Shown here: positions 1 through 7,624 of the stretch, piece by piece
How positions within the stretch are numbered: the first letter of the stretch is position 1
Layout: every line of letters starts with the position of its first letter
DNA from: Palsa-459 sp963841965
Lineage (GTDB): Bacteria > Actinomycetota > Acidimicrobiia > Acidimicrobiales > RAAP-2
Reading direction: 5' to 3'
Assembly (NCBI GenBank): GCA_963841965.1
Contig: CAWJES010000015.1
Location: 13,131-77,130 of the forward strand
DNA length: 64,000 nt
Notes under the pieces: generated by a model
Told to the model about the DNA's origin: nothing
The model's database searches: none
Seen by the model: the letters and a program-made list of their open reading frames with translations, nothing else
Position numbers and translations under genes: made by a program

Positions 1-675
1 CCTCGTCGCGCCAGCGGACGGCTTCTTGGAGGGACTCCGCGCGGCGTGCGACCGCGTCGGGGCGCTGCTCGTGTTCGACGAGGTGATCACCGGGTTCCGC
101 CTCGGATCGGGCGCGGCGTCGGACCGGTTCGGGGTCGTGCCCGACCTGTGGTGCTTCGGCAAGGTCATTGGTGGAGGGCTGCCGGTCGGTGCGTTCTGCG
201 GATCGCGCGCGGTGATGGCGGAGCTGGCTCCGAGCGGATCGGTCTACCAGGCGGGCACGCTGTCGGGGAACCCGGTGGCGATGGCCGCGGGGCTCAGCGT
301 GCTGCGAACGGTCACAGACGACGACTACGCGGAGCTCGAGGCTCGCGTCGAGCACCTCGCGACGGGCTCGCTGACGCGCTGGCGTCGGCCGGGCTCGCCG
401 CGTGCGTGCCAAGCGTCGGCACGCTTGCCGGACTGTTCGTTGGAGCGGGCGACGCGCCGCCGTCCGAGCCGCGCGACTACGCCGAGAGCAAGGCGATCAA
501 CGGGGCGGGCCGCTATGCGGGACTCTTCCACGAGCTGCTCGACCGCGGCATCGCCTTCGCTCCCGGCTCCTACGAGGTCCTCTTCTGCTCGCTCGCCCAC
601 GATGACAAGACGATCCGGTCCACGCTCGATGCGGCGCACGAGGCGGCGCTCGCGCTCGTCGGCTCCGGTGGCTGA
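1..675 (+). CDS. hemL: Glutamate-1-semialdehyde 2,1-aminomutase, 3' part, apparent frameshift
   Basis: This is the C-terminal half of a PLP-dependent class III aminotransferase that makes 5-aminolevulinate, the first dedicated haem precursor. The motif FGKVIGGGLPVGAF carries the PLP-binding lysine, and VFDEVITGFR carries the cofactor-ring aspartate. The gene runs off the left edge. The reading frame changes near position 365. Up to EHLATG it lies in frame 2, and the proper continuation (LADALASAGLAACVPS to the stop at 673-675) lies in frame 1. One extra G in the run at about 363-366 would restore a single frame, so a base seems to be missing. Without that base, frame 2 stays open straight into the next gene, to position 1021. 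Family assignment is firm. Whether the shift is real or a sequencing error cannot be told from here. Confidence 0.88.
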   Translation, partial: PRRASGRLLGGTPRGVRPRRGAARVRRGDHRVPPRIGRGVGPVRGRARPVVLRQGHWWRAAGRCVLRIARGDGGAGSERIGLPGGHAVGEPGGDGRGAQRAANGHRRRLRGARGSRRAPRDGLADALASAGLAACVPSVGTLAGLFVGAGDAPPSEPRDYAESKAINGAGRYAGLFHELLDRGIAFAPGSYEVLFCSLAHDDKTIRSTLDAAHEAALALVGSGG

Positions 676-1021
676 GACGACCACCCTCGTCGTGACGGGG
701 GCGGCACTGATCACGGTCCCGTCCGTCACGGCACCCGTGGGAGACCTCGAGCTTCGCATCGACGAGGCCGGGATCACCCAACTGGGCGGTGAGCCGCAGA
801 CCGCGTGGCAGATCCCCTGGTCCGCATGCCGGGACGTGCGCACGGCGAGAACCGGGACGGTCGCGCTCGTGGCGCTCAGCCTCGGTGCACTCCGTTACCG
901 CTGGGAGGTCCCTGACGACGGCATCCCCGGCGGAGCGCGGGCGCTTGTCGACCTGCTTCGCGTCGTCGCGGGCGCGAAGCCGATGACGCGCGGTCTGCGG
1001 GGCGCGCGCAGGCGTCAGTAG
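668..1021 (+). CDS. Small hypothetical protein
   Basis: A 117-residue protein read from GTG at 668, which overlaps the hemL stop by 8 bases, so the two are probably translationally coupled. The predicted protein alternates short hydrophobic strands (TTLVVTGAALITV, GTVALVALSLGALRYRW) with a C-terminal helix rich in Leu and Val. This resembles a small beta-rich cytoplasmic domain. I recognise no family, signal peptide or membrane span. Codon use is GC-rich in third positions, which supports coding. It ends 12 bases before the stop of the convergent gene on the minus strand. Confidence 0.55.
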   Translation: MAETTTLVVTGAALITVPSVTAPVGDLELRIDEAGITQLGGEPQTAWQIPWSACRDVRTARTGTVALVALSLGALRYRWEVPDDGIPGGARALVDLLRVVAGAKPMTRGLRGARRRQ

Positions 1022-1033
1022 CGGTCCGGCCGC

Positions 1034-2659
1034 CTAGGGGTGGCTGAAGAGCTGGGCGTAGGTGCCGGAGTACCGACAGCACAGGTAACCCGGCTTCCAC
1101 CCGAGCCGCTCGAGGGCGAGGAGTGTGGGCGAGTCGAGCGGGAACTGGCTGAGATCCGGCGGTGTCGCGGGGGAGTACGCGCCGAGGTTGATCCCGACAT
1201 ACCAGATCCGATGCGTCCTGCTCGCGAGCCTCGCGAACGACGCGTCCGGCGCGAGGTAGTTGCGCGAGAGGATCACCGCGGGGTCGCCACTCGCGACGTG
1301 GAACCCCATGGGCCACGGCACGCTCCCCTGCTCGAACGACACCGCCCATGGCGCCTGGTCCTCCATGCCCCACGTGAACGAGACGTACCCGTCGAGCACG
1401 ATGAGGTCGCCCTTGCGGAGGTGGCCCCGCAGCTGGCTCGTCACGACCGTGAGCCCCGTCGGCGGGTAGGTGGCCCGGTGCGAGACGCCGAACCACAGTG
1501 CGCAGGCCGCGACGATCGCAGCGCACGCGGCGCGCATCGCGCGGGTCTGGTGCGAGGTCCTCGGGGACCGACGCCGCAGTGCGGCGACCGCCCATGACAG
1601 TCCGCCAGCTCCGAGCACCAGCAGCATGGGGTAGAAGACCTCGTCGGTCCGGCCGTCGCCGAGGGGCGACAGCCCCGCCGCCGCGCCGAGGACGCCCAGC
1701 ACCATCCCCGCCGCCGAGGAGAAGGTGACGTCGACGTCGCCTCCCTTCGACCGGGCGGCGCGCACCAACGGCGCCAGGACGAGCGCCGCGATCGCGATCG
1801 CGGTCGTGACGGCGAGCAGCATCGACTCTGCCAGCAGGGCGCTGGCTGAGAAGGTGTAGGTGATCGGCACGCCGAGCAGTCCGTGGGTGAGGCCCGACGC
1901 GACGCTCTGGAAGCTGTAGGCGACCTCGTGGAGGCTCGCGTAGCCGACGATGAAGCCGTGGGTGCGCCAGTTCGAGCGCAACTGCTCCGGGATGTGGCGG
2001 AGCCACGCCAGGTAGAGGAGGATCGTCGTCGCGGCGAGACCAGCGACGAGGCCCGCGGTCTGGGCCCGAAGCTCCCGCCGGGGCATCGCCATGGCGACAG
2101 CGAGGACCACGGCACCACCCACTGCGGCCGCGGTCGAAGCTGACGTCGCGATTGCGATCGCGGACGCGATGCCGAGCGCCGCGATGCGGACGGGCGTGGG
2201 CGACCGGCGCCAGCGGTCCGCCAGCCACAGCACGAGGCACGCGAACAGGAGGTCCGCGGGGTACTCCTTGACCCGCGTCGAGTACGTGACGGTGACGGGC
2301 CCGACGGCGACGATCACCGCGGCCGCGTAGGCGTAGGCACGCTGGAACCCGAAGGACCGCAGCAGGCCGAAGACCGCGACGATGCCCGCGATGCCGAGCA
2401 CGAGGGCGGGGAGCTGGGCCCACCACGTCGCGCCGGGGTGCAGGAGGATCCACGAGCGGACGGCGAACGTGTACAGGGGCGTTGTCACCACCATCCGCGC
2501 GGCGGTCCCGAGGGGCACCTTCGTGGGCAGTGCCGCCCATGCGTCGTCGAACCACAGGTCGCGCGACGTCAGTCCCGGGATCCGGAGCGCGGTGCCGGCC
2601 GCCACGACCGCCACGAGCGCGAGTCCGTCGACAGCGGTGAGGTCGAATCGACGGCGCAC
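1034..2659 (-). CDS. Polytopic membrane protein, GT-C/GT39-like glycosyltransferase
   Basis: A 541-residue integral membrane protein starting at GTG. The first hydrophobic helix is followed by TSRDLWFDDAWAALPTK. This matches the acidic first-loop motif (W-x-D-E/D) of lipid-linked-sugar GT-C enzymes such as ArnT/PMT family members. About ten further hydrophobic segments follow, then a soluble C-terminal domain of about 150 residues. The likely role is transfer of a sugar from a polyprenyl-phosphate donor outside the membrane, but donor and acceptor are unknown. It reads toward the hypothetical gene on the plus strand and lies upstream of nothing else on its own strand. Fold assignment is moderate; enzymatic activity is inferred. 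Confidence 0.6.
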   Translation of the reverse strand: MRRRFDLTAVDGLALVAVVAAGTALRIPGLTSRDLWFDDAWAALPTKVPLGTAARMVVTTPLYTFAVRSWILLHPGATWWAQLPALVLGIAGIVAVFGLLRSFGFQRAYAYAAAVIVAVGPVTVTYSTRVKEYPADLLFACLVLWLADRWRRSPTPVRIAALGIASAIAIATSASTAAAVGGAVVLAVAMAMPRRELRAQTAGLVAGLAATTILLYLAWLRHIPEQLRSNWRTHGFIVGYASLHEVAYSFQSVASGLTHGLLGVPITYTFSASALLAESMLLAVTTAIAIAALVLAPLVRAARSKGGDVDVTFSSAAGMVLGVLGAAAGLSPLGDGRTDEVFYPMLLVLGAGGLSWAVAALRRRSPRTSHQTRAMRAACAAIVAACALWFGVSHRATYPPTGLTVVTSQLRGHLRKGDLIVLDGYVSFTWGMEDQAPWAVSFEQGSVPWPMGFHVASGDPAVILSRNYLAPDASFARLASRTHRIWYVGINLGAYSPATPPDLSQFPLDSPTLLALERLGWKPGYLCCRYSGTYAQLFSHP

Positions 2660-2665
2660 GTCGCC

Positions 2666-2671
2666 ATTCTT
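2666..2671 (-). promoter_or_regulatory. Weak -10-like hexamer before the GT-C gene
   Basis: On the minus strand AAGAAT lies exactly six bases before the GTG start at 2659. The spacing is the one seen at several other genes here with better hexamers, so this may be a degenerate leaderless promoter. There is no clear -35 element. Confidence 0.25.
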
Positions 2672-2724
2672 GCCCTCGACCCCGTCGCACCGGCGCCGAG
2701 CGGCTGCTCGTCCGCCGCGCGAGG

Positions 2725-4074
2725 TCAGGCGGTTGCGGCTGCGGTCTCGATGCCGCTCAGGATCGAGTCGACCAGCTGGTCGGGGAGACGGCGCGACAGG
2801 GTGCAGATCGCGCGGTAGCCGAGTTCCGCGGCCCCGAGGTCATCGGGGCGCATGAGGTTCGCCATGATCGAGAGCAGCTGGGTCATCAGCCACTCCGAGC
2901 GCATCCCGATCCCGACGCACGCCTGCATCACCTTGGGTTCTGAGATGAGCCTGACGAAGGCGCGCGCAACCTTGTAGTACTCGCCGTACGCGGAGGCGAG
3001 GCGCGACTCGTAGCCCTCGAGCGCGCCGGGGTCGTTCTGGAGGAGCGCCTCGCCGATCGAGGCCGCAGCGAGCCTGCCGGTCTCGTATCCGTAGGCGATC
3101 CCCTCGCCATTGAACGGGTTGATGGAGCCTGCGGCGTCGCCGGTGACGAGCACGTTGCCGCCGACGTGGGGGCCCACAGAGAGGCCCATCGGCAGCTTGC
3201 CCCCGGTCGCCGGCCCGAGGCAGGTCGCGTCCGAAAGCTCCCAGCTTGGCGGTGCCTGCGCCAGGAAGGCGTCCATCAGCTTCGTGGTGTTCACACCCTT
3301 CCAGCTGCGATCGGTCGAGAGCAGGCCGACGCCGACGTTCACGCGGCCATCGCCCAGCGGGAAGATCCAGCCATATCCCGGGACGATCGCACCGGACTTG
3401 TCGCGGATGTCGAGGTGGCTCTCGATGAAGGGATCGGCGTGGCGGGGCGAGGACCAGTACCCGCGCAGCGCCATCCCCATCGGCCAGTCGCGCCGTCGGG
3501 CGCTGCCGAGCTGCCGCCCGATCCGCGAGTTCGCACCATCGGCGACCACGACGTACTTCGCACGCATCGCACGACCCTCAGTGCTGTCCTTGTCGGCGAC
3601 GATGACGCCCGAGACTGCGGCGAGGCGGTCCGGGTCAGCGGATGGGACCGGTTCGAGGGGGGCTGTGACCTCTGTCCCGAAGCGGACGGACGCCCCCTGT
3701 CCCGCCGCTCGTTCCGCGACGAGCGCGTCCAGGTCGAACCTGGTGATCGTGTACCCGTAGGCGGGGAAGTGCGGGTGGTCGGGCCACGACATCTCGAGGG
3801 TCTGGCCGAAGCCGACCGCCCGCAGGCCGCCGTACCGGTGGCCTCGAGCCGCCACCTCGTGCTCCAGGCCCATGTCGGCGATCTGGCGGACGGCGCGGGG
3901 CGTGAGCCCGTCCCCGCAAGTCTTCTCCCTCGGGAGCGCCTTCTTGTCGAGCAGGACGACATCCCACCCGGCGTTGGCCAGCCAATACGCGCAGCTCGAC
4001 CCGCTCGGACCCGCGCCGACGACGATCACGTCGTGGACGACCGAGCCGTCGGGGGGGAGGGGGCTTGTCGGCAC
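2725..4074 (-). CDS. Geranylgeranyl reductase family FAD-dependent oxidoreductase (possible menaquinone reductase)
   Basis: A flavoprotein of 449 residues. The N-terminal VIVVGAGPSGSSCAYWLA is the FAD dinucleotide-binding motif, KTCGDGLTPRAV is the Cys-Gly-Asp-Gly signature of the geranylgeranyl reductase family, and LVTGDAAGSINPFNGEGI is the second FAD motif. Family members saturate isoprenoid chains. In mycobacteria a relative (MenJ) reduces one double bond of the menaquinone tail. The gene is divergent from nuoA with only 67 bases between starts, which fits a quinone-tailoring role, but the substrate is inferred. The GTG at 4074 is chosen because a TAGGAT hexamer lies seven bases upstream and because the FAD motif begins about 14 residues later. 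The open frame extends further upstream into the nuoA promoter and gene, which is not credible. Confidence 0.82.
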   Translation of the reverse strand: MPTSPLPPDGSVVHDVIVVGAGPSGSSCAYWLANAGWDVVLLDKKALPREKTCGDGLTPRAVRQIADMGLEHEVAARGHRYGGLRAVGFGQTLEMSWPDHPHFPAYGYTITRFDLDALVAERAAGQGASVRFGTEVTAPLEPVPSADPDRLAAVSGVIVADKDSTEGRAMRAKYVVVADGANSRIGRQLGSARRRDWPMGMALRGYWSSPRHADPFIESHLDIRDKSGAIVPGYGWIFPLGDGRVNVGVGLLSTDRSWKGVNTTKLMDAFLAQAPPSWELSDATCLGPATGGKLPMGLSVGPHVGGNVLVTGDAAGSINPFNGEGIAYGYETGRLAAASIGEALLQNDPGALEGYESRLASAYGEYYKVARAFVRLISEPKVMQACVGIGMRSEWLMTQLLSIMANLMRPDDLGAAELGYRAICTLSRRLPDQLVDSILSGIETAAATA

Positions 4075-4081
4075 GCGCGAG

Positions 4082-4087
4082 ATCCTA
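4082..4087 (-). promoter_or_regulatory. Predicted -10 element, leaderless promoter of the reductase gene
   Basis: TAGGAT on the minus strand ends seven bases before the GTG at 4074, which places transcription initiation at or next to the start codon. No convincing -35 element is present. Confidence 0.45.
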
Positions 4088-4106
4088 CGGCTCGACCGCG
4101 TGTGGA

Positions 4107-4133
4107 TTGACACCGCTGTCGTTCTGGTAGAAA
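4107..4133 (+). promoter_or_regulatory. Predicted promoter of the nuo operon
   Basis: A perfect -35 hexamer TTGACA (4107-4112) is followed after 15 bases by TAGAAA (4128-4133). Transcription should begin near 4140. That excludes the ATG at 4133, whose first base is the last base of this -10 box, and favours the in-frame GTG at 4142 as the nuoA start. This is the best housekeeping-type promoter in the window. Confidence 0.6.
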
Positions 4134-4141
4134 TGACCAGC

Positions 4142-4588
4142 GTGGACCAGTACCTCCCCATACTGGGCATGCTCATCCTGGGAGCGATCTTCGCCTCGGG
4201 GTCGTTCATCGCCTCATCGCTCCTGGCGCCGCACAAGAAGCCGTCCGACGCGAAGCTCGCTCCCTACGAGTGCGGGATCGTGCCCGAGACGGATACGCCG
4301 GCTCGGTTCCCTATCCGCTTCTACCTGGTCGCGATGATCTTCATCATCTTCGACATCGAGGTCGTCTTCCTGTATCCGTTCGCGGTTGAGTTCCGAGCCC
4401 TTGGCAAGTTCGGGCTCGTCGAGATCGCGCTGTTCTCACTCTTCGTCTTCGGGTCCCTCCTCTTCCTCGTCTCAGAGGGTGCGCTTTCCTGGGGTCCGGT
4501 CAAGCGGCTGACGCGCGGCGTGCCTGCGAGAACGTCGGACTCGACCATCACGCGCATCACCGCCGAGCCTGTCGACCGGGCGGCATAG
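4142..4588 (+). CDS. nuoA: NADH-quinone oxidoreductase subunit A
   Basis: Small membrane subunit of complex I with three transmembrane helices, near the quinone-binding junction. The conserved motifs KLAPYECG and RFPIRFYLVAMIFIIFDIEVVFLYPF are present; the segment between the first and second helix contains the cysteine used for conformational labelling in other organisms. The C-terminal tail of about 35 residues is longer and more polar than usual. I start it at GTG 4142 (VDQYLPILG) because the upstream ATG at 4133 overlaps the -10 box. The ATG version would add only three residues. First gene of a 14-gene operon; nuoB follows after six bases. Confidence 0.93.
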   Translation: MDQYLPILGMLILGAIFASGSFIASSLLAPHKKPSDAKLAPYECGIVPETDTPARFPIRFYLVAMIFIIFDIEVVFLYPFAVEFRALGKFGLVEIALFSLFVFGSLLFLVSEGALSWGPVKRLTRGVPARTSDSTITRITAEPVDRAA

Positions 4589-4594
4589 GGGACC

Positions 4595-5158
4595 ATGGCG
4601 CTCGAGGATCTTCCCCACAACTTCCTGACCGGCCAGCTCGAGGACCTTGTCCGCTGGGCGAGGCGGGCATCGATCTGGCCGGCATCCTTCGGGCTCGCCT
4701 GCTGCGCCATCGAGATGATGGCGACGGGGGGTGCGGACTTCGACCTTGCCCGTTTCGGGATGGAGGTGTTCCGGAACTCGCCGCGCCAGGCCGACCTCAT
4801 GATCGTGGCGGGCCGGGTGAGCCAGAAGATGGCGCCGGTGCTGCGCCAGGTCTACGACCAGATGATGGAGCCCAAGTGGGTCATCTCGATGGGCGTATGC
4901 GCCTCGTCGGGAGGGATGTTCAACAACTACGCGATCGTCCAGGGCGTCGACCAAATCGTCCCCGTGGACGTCTACGCACCGGGTTGCCCGCCGTCGCCCG
5001 AGACCCTGATGCACGCGATCCTGACCCTGCACGAGCAGATTCGGACGGGCGAGATTCTCCGCCGTCGTGAGGCACCAGCTGCCGCGCCAGCCGTGACCAT
5101 CGAAAGCCCCTGGACCCCCGAGGACCCCGCCGCCGTCAACATCGGGACGCCCACGTGA
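4595..5158 (+). CDS. nuoB: NADH-quinone oxidoreductase subunit B
   Basis: Peripheral-arm subunit of complex I that binds the terminal iron-sulfur cluster N2, the direct electron donor to quinone. The four ligands are visible: adjacent Cys36 and Cys37 in LACCAIEMM, Cys102 in GVCASSGG and Cys131 in APGCPPSPE. The C-terminal 35 residues form a low-complexity Ala/Pro tail. Its stop overlaps the nuoC start by four bases. Confidence 0.96.
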   Translation: MALEDLPHNFLTGQLEDLVRWARRASIWPASFGLACCAIEMMATGGADFDLARFGMEVFRNSPRQADLMIVAGRVSQKMAPVLRQVYDQMMEPKWVISMGVCASSGGMFNNYAIVQGVDQIVPVDVYAPGCPPSPETLMHAILTLHEQIRTGEILRRREAPAAAPAVTIESPWTPEDPAAVNIGTPT

Positions 5159-5643
5159 CCGAGTCCGAGGTGGTGGACCGCTTCCCGACGGTCGTGGGCC
5201 TGGGAGGCGAGCACGTGGTGTTCGTGCCGCGGGACGCCTACGCCGACACGATCGGGGGACTTCGCGATTCCGGATTCGAGATGTGCGTGGACGTGTGCGC
5301 CGTCGACTACCTCGGCCACCCGGGGCGCGATCTCCCCGACGGCGTCGTTGGCGAGCGATTCGAGGTCGTCGTGAACCTGCTCAGCCTCTCGCAGAAGCGA
5401 CGGGTGAGGATCCGCGTCCAGGTCCCAGAGATGGATGCCTCCGTCGACTCGCTCTTCGACCTCTACCCCGGGACCGAGGCCATGGAGCGCGAGGCGTTCG
5501 ACCTGATGGGCGTCGTGTTCGACGGGCATCCCGATCTGTCGAGGATCCTGATGCCCGAGGAGTGGGAGGGCCACCCGCTGCGCAAGGACTACGGCGCCGG
5601 TCGCGTCCCGGTCCAGTTCAAGGAAGCGCCGGGACCGCGATGA
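5155..5643 (+). CDS. nuoC: NADH-quinone oxidoreductase subunit C
   Basis: Peripheral-arm subunit (about 30 kDa family) that packs against NuoD near the quinone pocket. It is recognised by the C-terminal signature EREAFDLMGVVFDGHP followed by RILMPEEWEGHPLRKDY. At 162 residues it is on the short side but has both the N-terminal domain and the signature. It starts at the GTG overlapping the nuoB stop, and its own stop overlaps the nuoD ATG by four bases. Confidence 0.94.
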   Translation: MTESEVVDRFPTVVGLGGEHVVFVPRDAYADTIGGLRDSGFEMCVDVCAVDYLGHPGRDLPDGVVGERFEVVVNLLSLSQKRRVRIRVQVPEMDASVDSLFDLYPGTEAMEREAFDLMGVVFDGHPDLSRILMPEEWEGHPLRKDYGAGRVPVQFKEAPGPR

Positions 5644-7010
5644 CGATCGACGCGCGCGACAGCTCGGACGTGCGGCGGATCGAGCGGCCCGACCTGCTCA
5701 CGGCCGAGACGTCCGAGGGCACCCAGGAGATGCGCCGGCGCGCGGACACGTCCAAGGAGGAGCTCGGTCGCGAGACGGGCGCTGTCGTCCGACTTCCGGA
5801 GGGCACCTTCCTCGACCCCGCGCAGGTCGACGTGGAGCGCACAGACGACGAGACGATGATCCTCAACATGGGGCCCCAGCACCCCTCGACCCACGGGGTC
5901 CTTCGCCTCATGCTCGAGCTCGACGGCGAGTTCGTCCTCCGCGTCAAGCCGATCATCGGCTACCTGCACACAGGCATGGAGAAGACAGCCGAGGAGCTCA
6001 CCTACGTGCAGGGCGCGACGAACGTGACGCGGATGGACTACCTGAGTCCGCTGATCAACGAGCTCGGCTTCTCCCTGGCTGTCGAGCGCCTGCTTGGCGT
6101 CGTGGTGCCTGACCGAGCGCAGTGGATCCGGATGCTCATGAGCGAGCTCAACCGCATCAGCTCGCACCTCGTGTGGATGGCGACCAACGGGATGGACGTC
6201 GGCTCGAGCTCCATGATGATCTACGGCCTCCGAGAGCGCGAGATGATCCTCGCCTTCTTCGAGAAGACGACCGGGCTGCGGATGAACTGCAACTACATCC
6301 GCCCCGGCGGCGTGGCGGCGGACCTCCCCGACGGCTGGGAGGACGACGTGACGGTCATCTGCGACACGATCGAGGCCCGGACCTTCGAGTACGACGAGCT
6401 GCTCACAGGCCAGCCCATCTTCCACCTGCGGATGGACGGCGTCGGCGGCCTCACCGCCGAGGAGGCGCTCGCGCTCGGGCTCACGGGCCCACTGCTTCGA
6501 TCCACCGGCGTCCCGTGGGACCTGCGCCGTGCGATGCCGTACCTCAAGTACGACGAGGTGGATTTCGACGTGATCGTCGGGACATACGGCGACAACTTCG
6601 ACCGCTATGCGATCCGCCTCAACGAGATCCGCGAGTCGGTCCGGATCATCCGCCAGGTCGCAGAGCGCATGCCGAGGGGCGACTACCGCACCCAGGACGC
6701 AAAGGTCACGCCGCCGCCGAGGGGCCGGATCGACGCATCCATGGAGGCGCTGATCCACCACTTCAAGCTCTTCACCGAGGGCTTCCGGGTGCCGGCGGGA
6801 GAGGTGTACTCCGCCGTCGAGTCGCCACGCGGCGAGCTCGGCACGTACCTCGTCTCGGACGGCTCAGCCAAGCCGTTCCGCCTCCACGTCCGCGGCCCGA
6901 GCTTCGTCAACCTGCAGGCGGTGTCGCTGCTGATGCGGGGCGGGATGATGTCGGACACGATCACGATCGTCTCGACGATCGACCCGGTGATGGGAGAGGT
7001 GGACCGATGA
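5640..7010 (+). CDS. nuoD: NADH-quinone oxidoreductase subunit D
   Basis: The 49-kDa-type subunit of complex I, which lines the quinone-reduction chamber with NuoB. The family hallmark NMGPQHPSTHGVLR holds the quinone-site histidine, and GYLHTGMEKTAEE and the C-terminal STIDPVMGEVDR are also conserved. The ATG at 5640 (ATGA overlap with nuoC) gives 456 residues, including a polar N-terminal extension of about 75 residues before the conserved core. The extension is rich in Arg, Asp and Glu and has no recognised function. Longer upstream starts would run inside nuoC and are rejected. Confidence 0.96.
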   Translation: MTIDARDSSDVRRIERPDLLTAETSEGTQEMRRRADTSKEELGRETGAVVRLPEGTFLDPAQVDVERTDDETMILNMGPQHPSTHGVLRLMLELDGEFVLRVKPIIGYLHTGMEKTAEELTYVQGATNVTRMDYLSPLINELGFSLAVERLLGVVVPDRAQWIRMLMSELNRISSHLVWMATNGMDVGSSSMMIYGLREREMILAFFEKTTGLRMNCNYIRPGGVAADLPDGWEDDVTVICDTIEARTFEYDELLTGQPIFHLRMDGVGGLTAEEALALGLTGPLLRSTGVPWDLRRAMPYLKYDEVDFDVIVGTYGDNFDRYAIRLNEIRESVRIIRQVAERMPRGDYRTQDAKVTPPPRGRIDASMEALIHHFKLFTEGFRVPAGEVYSAVESPRGELGTYLVSDGSAKPFRLHVRGPSFVNLQAVSLLMRGGMMSDTITIVSTIDPVMGEVDR

Positions 7011-7624
7011 GCCACCTGCGCCCTGAGATACGCCAGCGTGCGGAGGAGATCGTCTCGCTGTACCCGCATCCCCGCTCGGCGATGCTGCCGCTCCTGCACC
7101 TCGCCCAGGAGCAGGACGGGTACCTGACGCCCGAGGCGATGGAGGAGGTCGCAGGGCTGACCGGCACGACGGCGGCCGAGGTCCGGGGCACGGCGTCGTT
7201 CTACGACCTGTTCCACCTCGAGCCGGTGGGCAGGTACGTCGTGGGGGTGTGCACCAACATCGCGTGCCTTCTGGCCGGCGGCATCGAGCTGCTCGAGCAC
7301 GCCGAGCGCGTGCTCGGCATCCCGGTCGGCGCGACGACGCCCGACGGGCTGTTCACGCTCGAGGAGAACGAGTGCCTCGCGGACTGCGACCACCCGCCGT
7401 GCGTGCAGGTCAACAGCCGGTTCGTGCGGACCACGTCGGCGGACCAGTTCGACGCGCTCGTCTCGGAGCTTCGAGATGGCGGCCGGACCGATGAGATCCC
7501 CCCATTCGGCACGCTGGTGCGGGTGCGCCGGACCGTGGGACTGGTCGCGCCGCGCGAGCAGGTCGCCGAGGAGCGTGCCCGGGTCTCGATCGAGCGCCAG
7601 CAGCGGGCGGAGGCTAAGCCCTGA
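7007..7624 (+). CDS. nuoE: NADH-quinone oxidoreductase subunit E
   Basis: Thioredoxin-fold 2Fe-2S subunit of the NADH-oxidising module, holding the off-pathway cluster N1a. Ligands are Cys82 and Cys87 in VCTNIAC and Cys123 and Cys127 in ECLADC, the expected C-x4-C and C-x3-C pattern. The C-terminal part after about residue 160 is a basic and acidic tail with no recognised domain. ATG 7007 overlaps the nuoD stop, and the gene ends in TGATG shared with nuoF. Confidence 0.95.
   Translation: MSHLRPEIRQRAEEIVSLYPHPRSAMLPLLHLAQEQDGYLTPEAMEEVAGLTGTTAAEVRGTASFYDLFHLEPVGRYVVGVCTNIACLLAGGIELLEHAERVLGIPVGATTPDGLFTLEENECLADCDHPPCVQVNSRFVRTTSADQFDALVSELRDGGRTDEIPPFGTLVRVRRTVGLVAPREQVAEERARVSIERQQRAEAKP

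Noticed and set aside
876..2690. Long minus-strand open frame of about 600 codons overlapping the GT-C gene in another frame
   Set aside because: Arg/Gly/Pro-dominated translation without domains; the hydrophobic frame on the same strand is the real gene. Such shadows are expected in GC-rich DNA.
3872..4132. N-terminal extension of nuoA back to 3872
   Set aside because: It lies opposite the reductase gene and upstream of the predicted promoter; NuoA homologues begin near the chosen start.
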